Shown here piece by piece: positions 63,612 through 64,000 of a DNA stretch of 64,000 bases; the first letter of the stretch is position 1, and each line of letters starts with the position of its first letter. This DNA comes from Kroppenstedtia eburnea. GTDB lineage: Bacteria > Bacillota > Bacilli > Thermoactinomycetales > DSM-45169. The translations under genes and the position numbers were made by a program. The DNA is taken from contig NZ_CP048103.1 of assembly GCF_013282215.1 (NCBI RefSeq), positions 248,001-312,000 on the forward strand, written 5' to 3'. Below the pieces are notes generated by a model that was not told the origin of the DNA, searched no databases, and saw only the letters and a list, made by a program, of their open reading frames with translations.

Positions 63612-63905
63612 TCAGCCGATGAGGATTTCAAACCCCTTCACACCGGTGTTCTGTGACGGGTTCGATCCTTTTCGTCCCCCATGAGCCCGGGCGAAGTGTT
63701 CGCTCTCCGTCCAGCGGAGGAAATCCTCCTTACTGTTGAAAACCGTCTCCGCCACCAAGTGGGTTTCGTCCTCCGCTTTCAGCAGTCGAAAGGAAACAAA
63801 GCCGGGAACCTGTTTCATCCCTTCAGGAGCCTGACGGAACCGCTCCACCAGTGACTCCAGATGTTCTTGGGAATCCACCGGGATCCGGTTGTTCACCTGA
63901 TACAT
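63612..63905 (-). CDS. Antibiotic biosynthesis monooxygenase-fold protein (HmoA/IsdG-like)
   Basis: A 97-residue ferredoxin-like ABM protein. Pattern VNNRIPVDSQEHLESLVERFRQAPEGMKQVPGFVSFRLLKAED, then VFNSKEDFLRWTESEHFARAHGG, fits heme-degrading HmoA/IsdG types, with Asn in NNR, the Trp, and His in SEHFARAH as candidate heme-site residues. ATG 63905 follows GAAGGAGGGG; the frame is open to 63944. It may recycle iron from heme. Confidence 0.85.
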   Translation of the reverse strand: MYQVNNRIPVDSQEHLESLVERFRQAPEGMKQVPGFVSFRLLKAEDETHLVAETVFNSKEDFLRWTESEHFARAHGGRKGSNPSQNTGVKGFEILIG

Positions 63906-64000
63906 GAGAAACCCCTCCTTCTTCCCCATTTTACACAAATCCATCTGGCTTTTGTCCTGTTTCCGTCTAAACGCCCCTGATTTGCCATATCCTTTTTTTC

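Overview
The window looks like the chromosome of an endospore-forming Bacillales bacterium of moderately high GC. Gene order follows Bacillus subtilis closely (spc/alpha ribosomal genes, ecfA1-ecfA2-ecfT-truA, rplM-rpsI, ybaK-cwlD-salA, gerD-kbaA-pdaB, and a sigW-like gene before cdaA-cdaR-glmM-glmS). The composition and the odd rRNA genes make Thermoactinomycetaceae (Kroppenstedtia/Desmospora-like) my best guess. That placement is inference, not a search result.

Layout. 1-6.9 kb: end of the spc operon and the alpha operon (rpsE end, rpmD, rplO, secY, adk, map, a KOW protein, infA, rpmJ, rpsM, rpsK, rpoA, rplQ). 7.0-11.3 kb: an ECF vitamin transporter energising module, truA and rplM-rpsI. 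11.4-18.8 kb: sporulation and germination genes (ybaK-like, cwlD, salA, gerD, kbaA, pdaB, spoIIM-like), interrupted by a FetAB-like ABC pair, then an OsmC protein. 19.1-24.8 kb: an rRNA operon with two promoters, 16S, tRNA-Ile, tRNA-Ala and 23S, but no 5S gene. 24.8-25.7 kb: nine tRNA genes with their own promoter. 26.0-33.7 kb: arginase, a SigW-like sigma factor with no anti-sigma gene beside it, the c-di-AMP synthase and its regulator, glmM, and glmS behind a glmS ribozyme. 33.8-64 kb: an accessory region rich in short repeats. It holds START-domain (AHSA1) genes with an ArsR regulator, frameshifted GNAT and TetR genes, MazEF, a formamidase, a dicarboxylate-type symporter, two acyl-CoA synthetases, an oligopeptide-binding lipoprotein, cell-wall and C39 peptidases, a PfeT/ZosA-type metal ATPase, two MFS transporters around an HTH regulator, and the flotillin pair yuaF-floT.

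The most unusual signal is in the rRNA operon. Three separate hairpin insertions lie in the V1 helix of 16S, in the spacer between tRNA-Ile and tRNA-Ala, and in helix 45 of 23S. All have arms built from the same degenerate seven-base unit (RGARRTW on the 5' side, its complement on the 3' side). Only the 23S copy carries a gene, a four-helix-bundle intervening-sequence protein. This fits one element family that has entered a single operon three times, with two gene-less derivatives.

A second repeat system covers the accessory region. Eight short MITE-like elements or fragments end in CTAG. They share a palindromic core but carry two different sets of terminal repeats, and some contain one to three copies of a 52-bp module. 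No transposase for them is visible here.
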